From Certhia americana (Eukaryota; Chordata; Aves; Passeriformes; Certhiidae), in assembly GCA_018697195.1 (NCBI GenBank), contig CM031866.1, positions 3,917,418-3,981,417 on the forward strand: 64,000 bases of DNA, written 5' to 3'. Each line of letters begins with the position of its first letter. Positions within the stretch are counted from its first letter, which is position 1. The translations under genes and the position numbers were made by a program. Below, piece by piece: positions 33,991-44,343 of this stretch. The notes beneath the pieces are model-generated. The model was not told the origin of the DNA and ran no database searches. It saw only the letters and a program-made list of their open reading frames with translations.

Positions 33991-35649
33991 GCGTATGAGG
34001 ATCTTTATTCTTTTATATAACCAAATTTTCCCACAAGATTGACATTTCAGGAAAGGGGCAGAGGCAGACAGGTGACTACAGATCAAATTGGATTTCTGCA
34101 ACCTTCCATTGTAAAGGTCAGTGGTTTTCAGTCAGCTTTTCCTCTCTTGGTTTCCAATACAGGTGAAATACCTCGTGTGCCCAGGTACATTTTAATATTT
34201 TATTTTTGTTTTGGTCTTTTCTTTCTTAAATGCTCAATGGAGAAGAAGGTTAATGAGGCTGTTGGCTTTACTGTAGAGCAGTGTCCTCCACCAGGTATGG
34301 TGGCAGAAGGGACTGGGGAATGATTCCTTCCTCCCCTTGGCATCCTGAACCTGCTCATATCAGTGAGAAAAATTCCTGGAAGTAATGACCTGTTGCAACA
34401 TTTGAGGGGAAGGGAGGATCTTTAAATCAGACACACGAGCAGATGAGAAACTTCCCAACTGGAGGGCAACATTGCTTACTTTGAACAGGATTTGGTAGTG
34501 ACTTTGATGAAGAAACTGGAGCAATACCTCCAGTAATTACCTTTTCCCCATGTTGGCCAGTGGGTTGCCATGGACACTCTGTTCTGACCAAAATATGGGC
34601 TCTGCTGCCTTGTGAGCGAGCTGTCAAATAACCAATTGGGTGTCAGAAATTTATAGCCAGTAATTAACTGATAGGTTTATAATTAAGCAGAGATGCCCCT
34701 GAACAGCAATGCTTGGATCTGGATTCAAATTCTGACTTTTTCCAAAATTCGGGGGCAAAAGAGAGTGACAATTTAGGTACAGTGCCATCTTTATAATTAA
34801 ACAATGATTTTTGACAGGAGGGGAATCTCCAGCAGTTAATGACTGACTGCAGGAGTTGAGGGCCTGAGGCAAAGCTGAGGGCTTTTAATCCAGGTGGTCA
34901 TTAACTGCCTGGGAATGCCTGACCCTGAGGTTAATTGTTTCTATTTTAAATCACGAAAATAATATACACATATACAGACCCCCCCTTTCCTTCTTTTCTG
35001 CTGTACACGTGTTACAAATACACTGGTTTTTATGCATTGCAAAAGATGACAGCTGTGCTGTTGGGATGTTCTTGATATGTTTGCTAAAGACTTCAGGTAC
35101 CTCAGATATTCTCTTGGCACTTTCCATCCAGATAATCTGACCCAGAGACCAGCCAGAAGGAACTGGCCTTGGAAAGGCTCTGACTTGAGGTGTGCAAGGA
35201 ACAGGAGTGACCAGTGGGGTTTTTAATAGTGCTTGGGCTGCCTCTGACTTACTAATTCCAAAATCTTGGGAGATGATTTAATTTTTGATTAGTTTCATAT
35301 TTTAATAGACAGAATCTCTCACTCTGTGATTCTGCATATCCTGGGAGTAAGACACAAAACTACTTTTAGAAGCTGTTTGTGCACCTTATCCAAAATTTCT
35401 GGGCTTTAAGCCCGAGCTGCTCCACACAGAGCAGGATCAGACCCTCAAAAACCAGAAACAATGCTTTCAGTGCTAACTCCAACTTGTGCAAAAGAAGCCC
35501 CCAGGAACTAAGCACAGCCTGGAAACCCAGAAACTCTGAGTAGGTGACATTGTGAAGGGAGATACTCCAAAAACCACCAGATACACCACCTGAAACAGAA
35601 CAATTATGTTGTGGTTCATTCAGATGCATTTTTTTCCCCTGGAATCCTT
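33991..35649. other. non-coding stretch, nothing recognised
   Basis: Mixed sequence; a short C/T-rich patch lies at 34979-34998. Frames of 66-94 codons on both strands have no recognisable domains. Confidence 0.55.
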
Positions 35650-35960
35650 CCCTAACTATCCCCTCTTCGCTTTACTTGTTTTTAAAGAGACATATGTCAT
35701 CATTGCCAGTTCAGTTTCCTGTGTTTAACCCTTGCTATATCTAGCCTGATTACTCCTAATAAAGCTTGACAGTTGGAGGGTTAATCCAACCCTTGGTCTC
35801 ATGGTTTCTTCTCTGGAAACAATCTGTCCCTGAGAGCTTTCTGGCCTGTTGCAAGGTTATATCCCCCTGGGGTGCCATCAGCGCCAGCCAGGGCTCCTTT
35901 CCCATTGTCTGCCAAATGGCCACCAATTAAGTCAACTGTTCCCCAATTAGAATTTTGAGG
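35650..35960. promoter_or_regulatory. candidate conserved non-coding element
   Basis: Block of complex sequence with CCAAT-like and homeodomain-like motifs ('tggccaccaattaagtcaac', 'cccaattagaatt') and a small inverted repeat 'gggttaatccaaccc' at about 35779-35793. CpGs are few ('cagcgccagcc'). The texture suggests constraint; this is not tested. Confidence 0.3.
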
Positions 35961-38159
35961 AATTTATCTTGTTCCTCCTGTGTTCAAACTCCCAAGCAGG
36001 GGCAGTTCTTGGAGTCAGTTTCAAGGGCTTTTTTTTTTTCTCGTCCATAGTGAGAAGGGGGGGGGAAATTAAATAAATAAAGAGCAGCTTTTTCCTGTAA
36101 TCGGATACTCCTGGGTTTTTCCTGTTGCCCATTCACACAGCTTAATCCTGGGGTATGTGATGAGAACTTGGTAATATTTAAGGGAGGATGTTTTATTATT
36201 GTTCCAATTACCTGAATTAGCGTGGCTGAATTTTTTTTTAATCGATGCTGTTCTCAGTAAAAGTCTTCACTGTGACATCAACTATAAATATACTATGATT
36301 TCTTGAGATAAAGGAAGAAAACAATAATTTTATTTTAAACTGATATGATAATCAAATATGCAGGCTTGCTGTTGGTATTTCTCTCTTTTTATTTTTTTTC
36401 CCCTCTTCTCCTAAAATTACTTTACTGGTTGCTTACATCTTTTTATGGGTGAGTTAAATTCTGGGCCCTGGGTCCTATTTAATATGGGAAATGCAAAGTC
36501 TGTCAAAGTTATCGAGGTAATATCTTTAACCTAGATGTACAAACCTCTGATTGATCCATTTTAGGCAAACAGGACCTTTGGCTTTTTTCCTGAGAGAGCA
36601 TGTGAAGTTCTTCAGCAAACTCTTTATGTGATACCTCAACTGTCCTTACCATGGTGGAGTAAAAAAGCTCTTAATGCCATAGGGAGACTGTGCCAAGGCA
36701 GCTATAGTGTCACTGTCAACCCACATACTTGAAAATATCTTTCAACAGAAAACAATTTTTTTTTTCTGCAAATTAAAGTCCATTTTGCTAAAACTGCCAA
36801 GAAAAAGGTAAGAATTAAAGTGTGAGACCAGAGATGGAAACATCTCCTGCCTTTTATTTGCATTTTTTAGAAGTTAGTGCCCAATAAAGCATTTTTCTTT
36901 TTTGATTTTGTTATGGGTGGACCTCCCTTTCTGGAGTCTGACTTTGCAGTTGAATAAATACAAGGTTTTGGAGCAAACTTGGGGGTTAATAATGAAAACC
37001 TACTTTTCCACAAGGCATTCACTGTGATGTTAATCAAGCTCACTGAAATATAGTTGTGGGTCTTCAAACATTTTGGTAATGGACCCACCTTACACACTTT
37101 TCTGCTGAGCTTTTGCTGTGCTTGTCCTCATAGTTTCTGACTCTGTCCTGGTGCTGCATTAACTGATGTGACTAAAATTGTAGCCAACATCTGTCATGTA
37201 TCTCTCTATTTTTTTTTTTTCCAGAAAGAGTCAAGTGGTTTATTTTGGGATTGCTTAGGGAAGATTTTTAGTTCTCTCTTTCACACATTTCCTTCATATT
37301 ACTGCAAATAAGGCCAATTCACTCCACTCACATCTGCTTCCAAGTGTCACCAATTTCCTACAAGTTCAAAAACATGAGGCAAGATGGAGATAAAGACCAC
37401 ATACAAAATTTCGCTGCCAATCCAGTTTTCTTTAGGGTTTATGTATGATTTTATCTGAGGTTGTGTGTCTGGCCATCCAGGTTTGTTTTCAATCAATCAT
37501 TACAAAAAATGGTAGGTTTTATCCTTCATGGGCGGAATTGCAGAAGTTATTCCAGATGTACACAAATAGGACTGAGACCTTTAACAACCTTCTTAAATCC
37601 TGTAGTTTTCTCCTATTTGAACGAAGGTAAATTGCAGTGAATTGTATGGAAAACTGACACCCTCAAGCTTTGCAAATTGTTGAAGTTATATTATATTCTT
37701 ACTTTTTTAGAGTTTTGTTTGTCCAAGTTACACAGCTATTCCAGGAAGAAGTGAGCACATGTCCCATACACGGTGTAACTGCAGAAAACAGAAATATATA
37801 GACAAGCTAGTCTTGAGGGCAGGAGGTGGAGGAAGTTAGTGAAAAAATATAGCACAGTAATAATATCAAAAGAACAGGACAGCAAATTATAGCTGTCCCT
37901 GGTCAGATTTAATTGGGTTTTCCTCAATATAGTGGAGAGTGGTTGAGGAATTTCTTTGCTTGCCATAAAGCTCCCAGCAGTCCCCCCAGACTGTACTCAG
38001 CTCCAGTCCCATGGAAGCAAGAACATAATCTTTACCCACACATCAATACCCAGCTCCCACATCAACAAGAAGGAAGCACGCCCCATTAAAGAGGTTAATT
38101 CCCATGCGTCAAAACAGGCTGGATTTGAGGAAGTGCAAGTAAGCATTTTAATAGAAATT
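35961..38159. other. AT-rich non-coding stretch
   Basis: Short G-run near 36057-36065 and T-runs near 36029-36040 and 37209-37221. A quieter complex patch with 'tttaatcgatgctg' lies at about 36180-36370. Frames of 60-76 codons have no recognisable product. Confidence 0.5.
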
Positions 38160-38290
38160 TTTAAACCCATTGGGCCTGATTGTCCTCACATTGCATCAAA
38201 ATCAGCGCTGCTCTGTTCAGTTAAACCTTTGTTTTATTCTGGAGTAAGCAAAAGGATGATGCAAGTAATTCTCCCCTTTTCCTAAGTAAA
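38160..38290. repeat. possible ancient amniote repeat fragment
   Basis: 'cattgggcctgattgtcctc', 'ttctggagtaagc' and nearby strings resemble the 'ggcctgattctcctctcac..', '..atcaggagtaactcc' core of amniote palindromic-type repeats. The alignment is poor in between, so this is weaker than the copies at 11275, 13325, 16163 and 19100. Confidence 0.28.
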
Positions 38291-38996
38291 TGAATGATTT
38301 TGCTACAACTTTTATCAACCTGGTCTACTTAAACTCAGTGAAACTCCCAAATATGGGTGAAAATCAAGCACTTTTTTCCTGTTTGTCTTGCACTTCATGC
38401 TCATCCTTGCCGTGGCTCTGTGCACAGTGTAATGAATGTGCAACTTGCACACGGTTGTTTTGCCTGCCCATGCAACCCTCAGGTGAAAAAGCAGAGCACA
38501 TTTTTACAGATGCAGGTTTTATTTTCCTGTAGCCATGCTCCAGGCAAGTTCTTTGGTATTTTCCATCTCTCCCCCATGGAAAAATAGAGCAAGGAGAGAG
38601 GCAGGGGACCCAAAGTGCAGAGATGATGAACACACAGTACTGCAAATGCATCCCAATTCACTTGCTGCTGTACATGTATGTGAAGGATCTACTGCTGGGA
38701 AATTCTGTCAATACTCTGCCCATATCAGGAAGATTAAAGGCCCTGATTTTTTTTCCTTGCTTAGTTTGGGTGTTTGACTTTATATCTTCTCTCTCTTACA
38801 ATCTTTTTCCTTTGGAAAAGGCTTACCCACCATGCTTCACTTCACATAAAGACAGGAATCTCTTCATGTTAGCCTGTGTAGGATACACTAATGTGCTAAA
38901 TAATGAGTATCAATGACCTCCTATAGCTGTTAATGTAATTGCTCCACCAAAATGTGTTCCTTAGAGGAGGGGATCCCTAAGTTCTCTTCATGGGGC
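38291..38996. other. non-coding stretch, overlapping chance frames
   Basis: Five mutually overlapping frames of 60-97 codons on both strands occupy 38290-38916. None has a recognisable domain or a clear splice site, and the overlap itself argues for chance. Confidence 0.5.
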
Positions 38997-39365
38997 ATCA
39001 TAGAATCATGAAATCATACATGAGTTTGAGTAGGAAGGTCATTTAAAGGTCAACTAGTCCAATGTCCTGCAATGAGCAGGGATATCTTTCACTGGACCAG
39101 GTTGCTGAGAGCCCCTCAAGGTTGTCTTGAATGATTCCAGGGGTGGGGCATCCACCACCTCTCTGGGCAACCCATGCCAGCCTTTTACTACTCCCACTGT
39201 AAAAAAAAAACAAACAAAAAAACATCATGGGACTTCCATATGGGAACCAGCCAAGGGGTACCCTGTGGCATTGAGACTCCTCTTGATTTCCCTTTCCTGT
39301 CCTATTGGGTACTCTGAGGAAAGGGCCCAGCAAAACATCTCCTTTGATTCAGCCCTGCAAGGACC
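38997..39365 (-). repeat. CR1-type LINE, 3'-end fragment
   Basis: Read on the plus strand this is the reverse complement of an avian CR1 3' region: 'catcatagaatcatgaaatc' (terminal ATTCTATG-type repeats), 'ggtcatttaaaggtcaacta', 'gtccaatgtcctgcaatgag', 'cagggatatctttcactgga', 'ccaggttgctgagagcccct', 'gattccaggggtggggcatc', 'caccacctctctgggcaacc'. After an A-rich interruption (39200-39221) the match continues weakly through 'tttcctgtcctattgggtac' to about 39365. The copy is 5'-truncated, and frames across it are not functional reverse transcriptase. Confidence 0.87.
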
Positions 39366-39760
39366 TTTCCTTGGGCAGGGACACACAGGATGTGGCAGTC
39401 CCAGGAGCTGTGCACTCTCAGCCTGGTGCCGCCATGCCTGGAGGAACTGCTGCAGCATCAGCAACGAGCTGGTTGTGCTGAGAAGGGCTCCAAATAAAAG
39501 GAGCCTTTGTGGGCCCTGTACAAAAGCCTCCTGGTTGCTCTTGAAGAGCTCTGCCCGAGCGTGCGTTGGGTGGGCTGGCGGCGCCGCTGCCTCCTTGGCA
39601 CAGCCTTGATGCAGGCGAGGGCAGCGGCAGCAGGATGAGGGGAGTACAGATGTTTGTGGGAGGGACAGCCCGGTGTGCCAGCAGGGACATGGCCCTGCCA
39701 TGGCAAACGACACTGCAGCCCCAAGGAGGCCTGTCTCAGCCCCACGAGCATCATTAGCAG
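39366..39760. other. GC- and CpG-rich island
   Basis: Sharp rise in G+C, with about a dozen CpGs between 39430 and 39760 ('tgccgcc', 'cccgagcgtgcgttgg', 'ggcggcgccgctgcc', 'gcaggcgagggcagcgg', 'aaacgacac', 'ccacgagc'), in a window otherwise poor in CpG. Frames are open on both strands (up to 162 codons on the minus strand, 160 on the plus strand), an effect of low stop-codon density, and none shows a domain. It abuts the 5' side of the truncated CR1 copy. It could be an orphan CpG island, more 5' CR1-related sequence, or an unclassified GC-rich repeat. Confidence 0.4.
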
Positions 39761-39852
39761 TGACAAACAGGAAATTGTTCCCCAGCCAACGGCTTAAGTA
39801 GATTTACAAGAAGTGATTTATTTCTGTGCCGTTACTTGCAGCCCCAAACCCT

Positions 39853-39940
39853 TATATATATATACATAGACACACACACACACACATATATATGTACGTA
39901 TGTATGTATGTGTGTGTGTATGTTTGTCCGTGTGCATGTA
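39853..39940 (+). repeat. compound AT/CA/TG microsatellite
   Basis: Order: (TA)n, a (CA)n run from about 39870, (TA)n, (GTAT)n, (GT)n. From 39870 to 39923 purines and pyrimidines alternate without a break for 54 nt. The CA-rich left and TG-rich right halves are also roughly self-complementary. Confidence 0.93.
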
Positions 39941-41009
39941 CGTTTACACATTCAAAAAAATTAAATCTCAGAATCTGGCTCATTTGCTGTGAGGAACAAA
40001 AATCCTTCCCAGCCACATTGGCACAAAGTAGATTTTAGCAGGCCTGCTATGGTCAAGGGCTGTGCTTCTCCTGCACGTCAAAAGTGATATTGAATTCTCT
40101 GGGGAAGATACTGAGGAGCCTTTCGGGTGGGTGAGTGGCTGGGGTGATGCTGATCTCAGCACACCTCCTCCTGGTTGTGGGGGGAAGTGGTGTCAGTGAC
40201 ATCCTCTAATGGAATCAGATGGTGCTGCCAATCTGTTTATTCAACAGGTGCCCAATGCACGCCTGGGGCGTTTGATAATTCATATCAACAAAAGGAAACA
40301 GAGATCCTGAAATGATGGGTTGAAGAAAAGAAAACTCAAAAACATGGCTGCAATTTTCTACGTCTCACACAAGAGCTTCAGTACCTTCCAGGTCAAATTT
40401 ACTTTTCCCTTCATTTCCCTATTCTACTTTTCAATTTTCTTGCTCCAAGGATAAAATAGTGGGTTTTGTTTGTTTGTCTTTTAGACCCCTGGGAAAGCCA
40501 GGTAATCTTTCTCACAAGTTATTTTTTAACTGGAAAAAACCAAACAGACAAACAATTCTTCCCTAACTCAGAAGAATTCAGGTAATTAACCAAACACACA
40601 AAACAAAGGACCTGAATGGACACATTTAATTGAAGTTATCTATCACTTCCTATTAGATTCTGAGTTTTTCCAGGGCATGGAGTCAAATTCTGTTTGTAGA
40701 GTTCCTATTATAATATGGTCCTTTTCACTTTCACTTGCCCCTCGCCACTGCAATAGTAATCATGAAAAAATAAATAAACGTCAATTTTAGACAAATTTTC
40801 TTTTCTGTTCTCTGAAGATATGCTGAAAGACCCTGCATTTTCTCTGGTGTTTGGTAACCTGAAAAGAAACTTGATATAATACAATTGCAGCCAAAGCACT
40901 ATCACTCTGTGACATTCAGTTTATAAGGAAATGTGGGAATGTGCAATCCATTCACAGTAATTTAAATGGATGTTTTGATTGGATTATGTAAGTATATTTG
41001 TGTTTGCCT
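39941..41009. other. non-coding stretch, nothing firm
   Basis: Mixed, then AT-rich. A small complex patch at about 40225-40320 ('cgcctggggcgtttgataat') is element-like. No repeat or exon was recognised. Confidence 0.5.
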
Positions 41010-41035
41010 GCGCATGTGTGTGCATGCATATATGC
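41010..41035 (+). repeat. 26-nt alternating purine-pyrimidine tract
   Basis: Starts 'gcgcatgtgtgtgcatgcat' and continues with 'atatgc', alternating purine and pyrimidine throughout. Confidence 0.9.
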
Positions 41036-41829
41036 CATAAATTGTCAAAAGAGGTCACTCCATAAAAGTGAATTTAAACTTAATTTTAGATTCTTGGTAA
41101 AAGTTCAAAGGCTAAATTCAGTTTAACCTTGGCTCAGCAGAGCTTTTCCTTCTGATTTTTCAGTCTGATATGAAAATTGCTTGTGAAATAAAGACAAACA
41201 TAGGTTTGCCTGAGAAGGCATTAATAATCCGATCCTTACATGTTTGTACAGAAGACAGGTACAATCCAGTGTTGATTGCTTCCTGACTTCTCTTTGCTTT
41301 TGCAGGAAATCCTGGGAGATAATACCAGGTCATCACAACCGAGCACTGTGCACCCACAAACAAACATTGGCAACTCTGAAGAGCACAGCTCTCGATAGAT
41401 CAAATGTGTGGGACTGATAGATCCAGATATGCACAAGGAATCATCATTACAATACATCACTCTCTGCATTTCTCAACCCACATTTGACCATGTTCCCAAA
41501 CAGATCATTTAATGTGTATATTACATTGCATTTAAATTTTTGTGTTTTAAAAAGACTTTTTACAGAGAGCCTAAAAGATTATATGGGATTTTATGAGATA
41601 AACTTAATGGCGAGTTTTCCAGTCTAAGTAAATAAGAATCCCATGGGAACTAAGAATTTTGGGATACATTCAAACAAACACTGTAAAGTTTTGAGAAATG
41701 CCAAGTTCTTGGGAGATCAGTGTGTGTGTGTGTGTACTACGTGTTTGTATAGTCAACAATCTCCCAGCAATATGGTATGCCAGTTATTAATTCTGCTCAT
41801 TGCAGATGGCTTCATTATGTGTATTTAAT
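41036..41829. other. non-coding stretch with a GT microsatellite
   Basis: Contains a (GT)8 run at 41720-41735. Minus-strand frames at 41160-41469 overlap each other and show no domain. Confidence 0.55.
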
Positions 41830-42200
41830 TTCAGTACTTAAGCAAACATACAAAAGTAGGGCTTACAAACTGCTTTAGGATACGCCGGTTATGTACAGTC
41901 AAATGAAACGGAAACAAAGCGGAAACAACTGATACTCCTTGGGCTGGAGGTAAATCTATATTGATGGGATTAAGCCATTCAGAAGCATCCCTCGACTTGA
42001 ATAGCCCTAAAACCACCAATTGCTTTGTTTGTGGTGTCGAGAAGGTACTGATCACTAGAGCCTTAATTTGCCGCAGCAGTTAAGTGCTCCAATTCCTCAG
42101 CGCAGTAATTGCCACATGTTGAGTGTGCAGATGTCTAAACACGTGGGAGCAGTTCCCTTTCCTAAAGACAAATGAAGATTTTCATTTTGTTTTGTAAACG
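41830..42200. promoter_or_regulatory. candidate conserved regulatory element
   Basis: Dense complex block with CpGs kept in 'gatacgccggttatg', 'gaaacggaaac', 'aagcggaaac', 'ccctcgacttg', 'gtgtcgagaagg', 'ttgccgcagcag', 'ctcagcgcag'. It carries a RUNX-like pair ('aaccacc' 42011-42017 and 'tgtggt' 42030-42035) and a perfect CACGTG E-box at 42140-42145. 'acggaaacaaagcggaaac' is a near-tandem duplication. No coding frame of note crosses the block. Confidence 0.36.
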
Positions 42201-42429
42201 TGTCAGGATTTATCACTTAGTCATGTGTCATGCATTAGGGTGTTTATACAATACGGCTTTCCGCACCCTGGTTCTGGACTTCTATGATTTCAACAACAAG
42301 GCCGTGGAGTAAAGAGGGTTTGCTAGACCTTCCCCCATTAACCCAAGCCTTCAGCTGGACTAAAGGAAAGCATGAGCACAGAGTGGAAATGATAAACAAG
42401 GTTTTTTTCCAAGAGTGAGAGGAAATTGG

Positions 42430-42700
42430 AATTCACCTATACCCTCAAAGACTTCTTGATAAAAGAGACATCATCAGCAAGGCAGGTGGATATTTAAAAC
42501 AAAGCAAAACAAAAAGATAAAAATAAAATTGAAGTAATTATGTCCACCAGCAGTAATTATGTGTAATCTGTCTATATTACTCTGTGCTAAATTGGAATTA
42601 TAGCCTCTCCTCAGACTGCATATACCACCCAAACACTGAATATCTACTTTTTAAACTTTTCATACAAGTGGCTACATTTTAAAGCATTTTGAAGTTAGCA
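42430..42700. promoter_or_regulatory. candidate homeodomain-site-rich element
   Basis: AT-rich but non-repetitive. Two TAATTA cores 19 bp apart (42535-42540 and 42554-42559) sit in near-repeated contexts 'agtaattatgt' (42533-42543 and 42552-42562), an exact 11-bp direct repeat. Such paired TAATTA sites are typical targets of homeodomain proteins. Confidence 0.3.
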
Positions 42701-43999
42701 TATGTAACATTTTATCAGACACAGGGCGACTGACAGTAGTAATATTTCTAAAATAACTGTTCTGTAGTGGAAACAGAAATGGGCATATGTTGTGAAGTTG
42801 GGAAGTGGCTTGGGCACCGAGCCTGAAGTTTGATTCATCTCTGTTTGGAGTTTGAGGCTGATGTTGATGCTGCAACTATGGAGCATCTCCTGGTAGGGCT
42901 GAGGAACAAATCTGAAATTCATACATAGCAATGAACATGTGGTATAGTCATGTCTCAGAAAGGTTTTACAGGCAAAGGCAGAATTAGATAGCAAGATGCC
43001 AAAATAGCTAACTGAATTTTTAATGAACATTTGAATTTTTTTTAAATCTGAAAATAAAGATAACCATCCAAGAAGGAAGAAATCTGCCTCTCTGCTCTGT
43101 TACCATTTTGGAGGCTGAAGCTATTTTGTTTGCAGAAACCAGGAAAAAAACCCACAAACCAACAGTTATTTATCTGTTACCAGACAAAGACTGTAAAGAA
43201 ATCCAAGAAGAGTATCCCGGCACAAAAGCCTGAACTCTTTGACCTCTCAGGCCTTGGGCCTGGACAATTGGCCAAGCTGGGCTTTTTGCTGAGAACTGCC
43301 CGAGGGCAAAGGCTGAGAAAAGATGCACATTGTTCATGACACCATCCATTAAAGGAGAGGGCTGAAAGGCAAAAGGACCTTTCCAAGCTATAGCAGTGCT
43401 GAGAATGCAGCCTGACACTCATTTTCAAGGTAATGTAATAAAGGGAAAAAAGTGAGTTGTAGAGATCTTAATTCTTTAAAATTTAAAAGCTAATTTTGTG
43501 TCTTTTAGTCAATTTCCTATGCAGGAAGGAAGAATTTATTAACTGACTTCTGATGTTAAATGGAGTGCTAATGGGCAAGTACAACAATTCAACAGGTGCC
43601 AAGGAGAAATATAGAGACATTATATCAATATTAATCTTAGGGCCTCAAAAAAGCCTTGGTAGGGGGTTTTATTAGGCAGGTTGTGATGGGAACACTCCTG
43701 CCACCTGCAAAGTGAAAAGGGCGTTGGGTTCCCCTGTTGAAAGCATTTGAATGTTCACATTGCAAGGTGTTTTATTGGCAGATTACAAATTTTGTGCCAT
43801 TGGAAATTGCTGTTTGTTGACAGAGGTGGTCCTGAGCTGGAATTCCTCCTGGGAGAGATGCCTTGGATCTGCTGTTCTCTGGCCAGGGCAGGCAAGGCAG
43901 TACTGCTGAAGAGCAAAAGCATTTCCAGCATTGAACACTCAGCTGGAAACCTGAACACCCATTATTAGTCTGGATAGAAGTCAAAAGAATACTTGAACC
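42701..43999. other. non-coding stretch, nothing recognised
   Basis: Overlapping frames at 42672-43030, 43130-43428 and 43747-43984 lie on both strands and carry no domain. A nuclear-receptor-like 'tttgacctctcaggcc' lies near 43228-43250, but evidence for function is nil. Confidence 0.5.
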
Positions 44000-44260
44000 T
44001 GTTAAAAATCTACACAGCTGTTATTTTACAGAATGATCTTCTGCCAGTAAACAAATGCTGACTCTAATGTACTTCTGATTTTGACCCCTGGGTTGAAAAT
44101 TTTCTGTATAAACACCAGCTGATGAACAGGTCGCTTTGTTTTCAAGACAAGACTCTCACACTCGCCCCCCACACAGCAGGTCCCCGATCCAGATAAAAGA
44201 CTTCAAAATGTCCAGCAATAATTTTCACTGAACAATTTTTTCTTTGTTCCAAGCTGTCAG
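44000..44260. promoter_or_regulatory. candidate conserved non-coding element
   Basis: Complex block with 'acacagctgttattttacag', 'ccagctgatgaacaggtcgc' (E-box CAGCTG twice), 'gtccccgatccagataaaag' (GATA-like). CpG content is low but not zero. Confidence 0.24.
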
Positions 44261-44327
44261 ATTATTAGTGGGAAAGGATTAGCAGGGAAGGGAAAGTGTT
44301 TTTGTCTAAACATTTTATTCGGGTGCA

Positions 44328-44343
44328 AAAAAAAAAAAAAAAA
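44328..44343 (+). repeat. poly-A tract
   Basis: Run of A after 'cattttattcgggtgc'. No retrotransposed body identified. Confidence 0.85.

Noticed and set aside
39127..39713. 160- and 162-codon frames on opposite strands
   Set aside because: They cross the CR1 fragment and the GC-rich island, where stops are rare, and show no domain.
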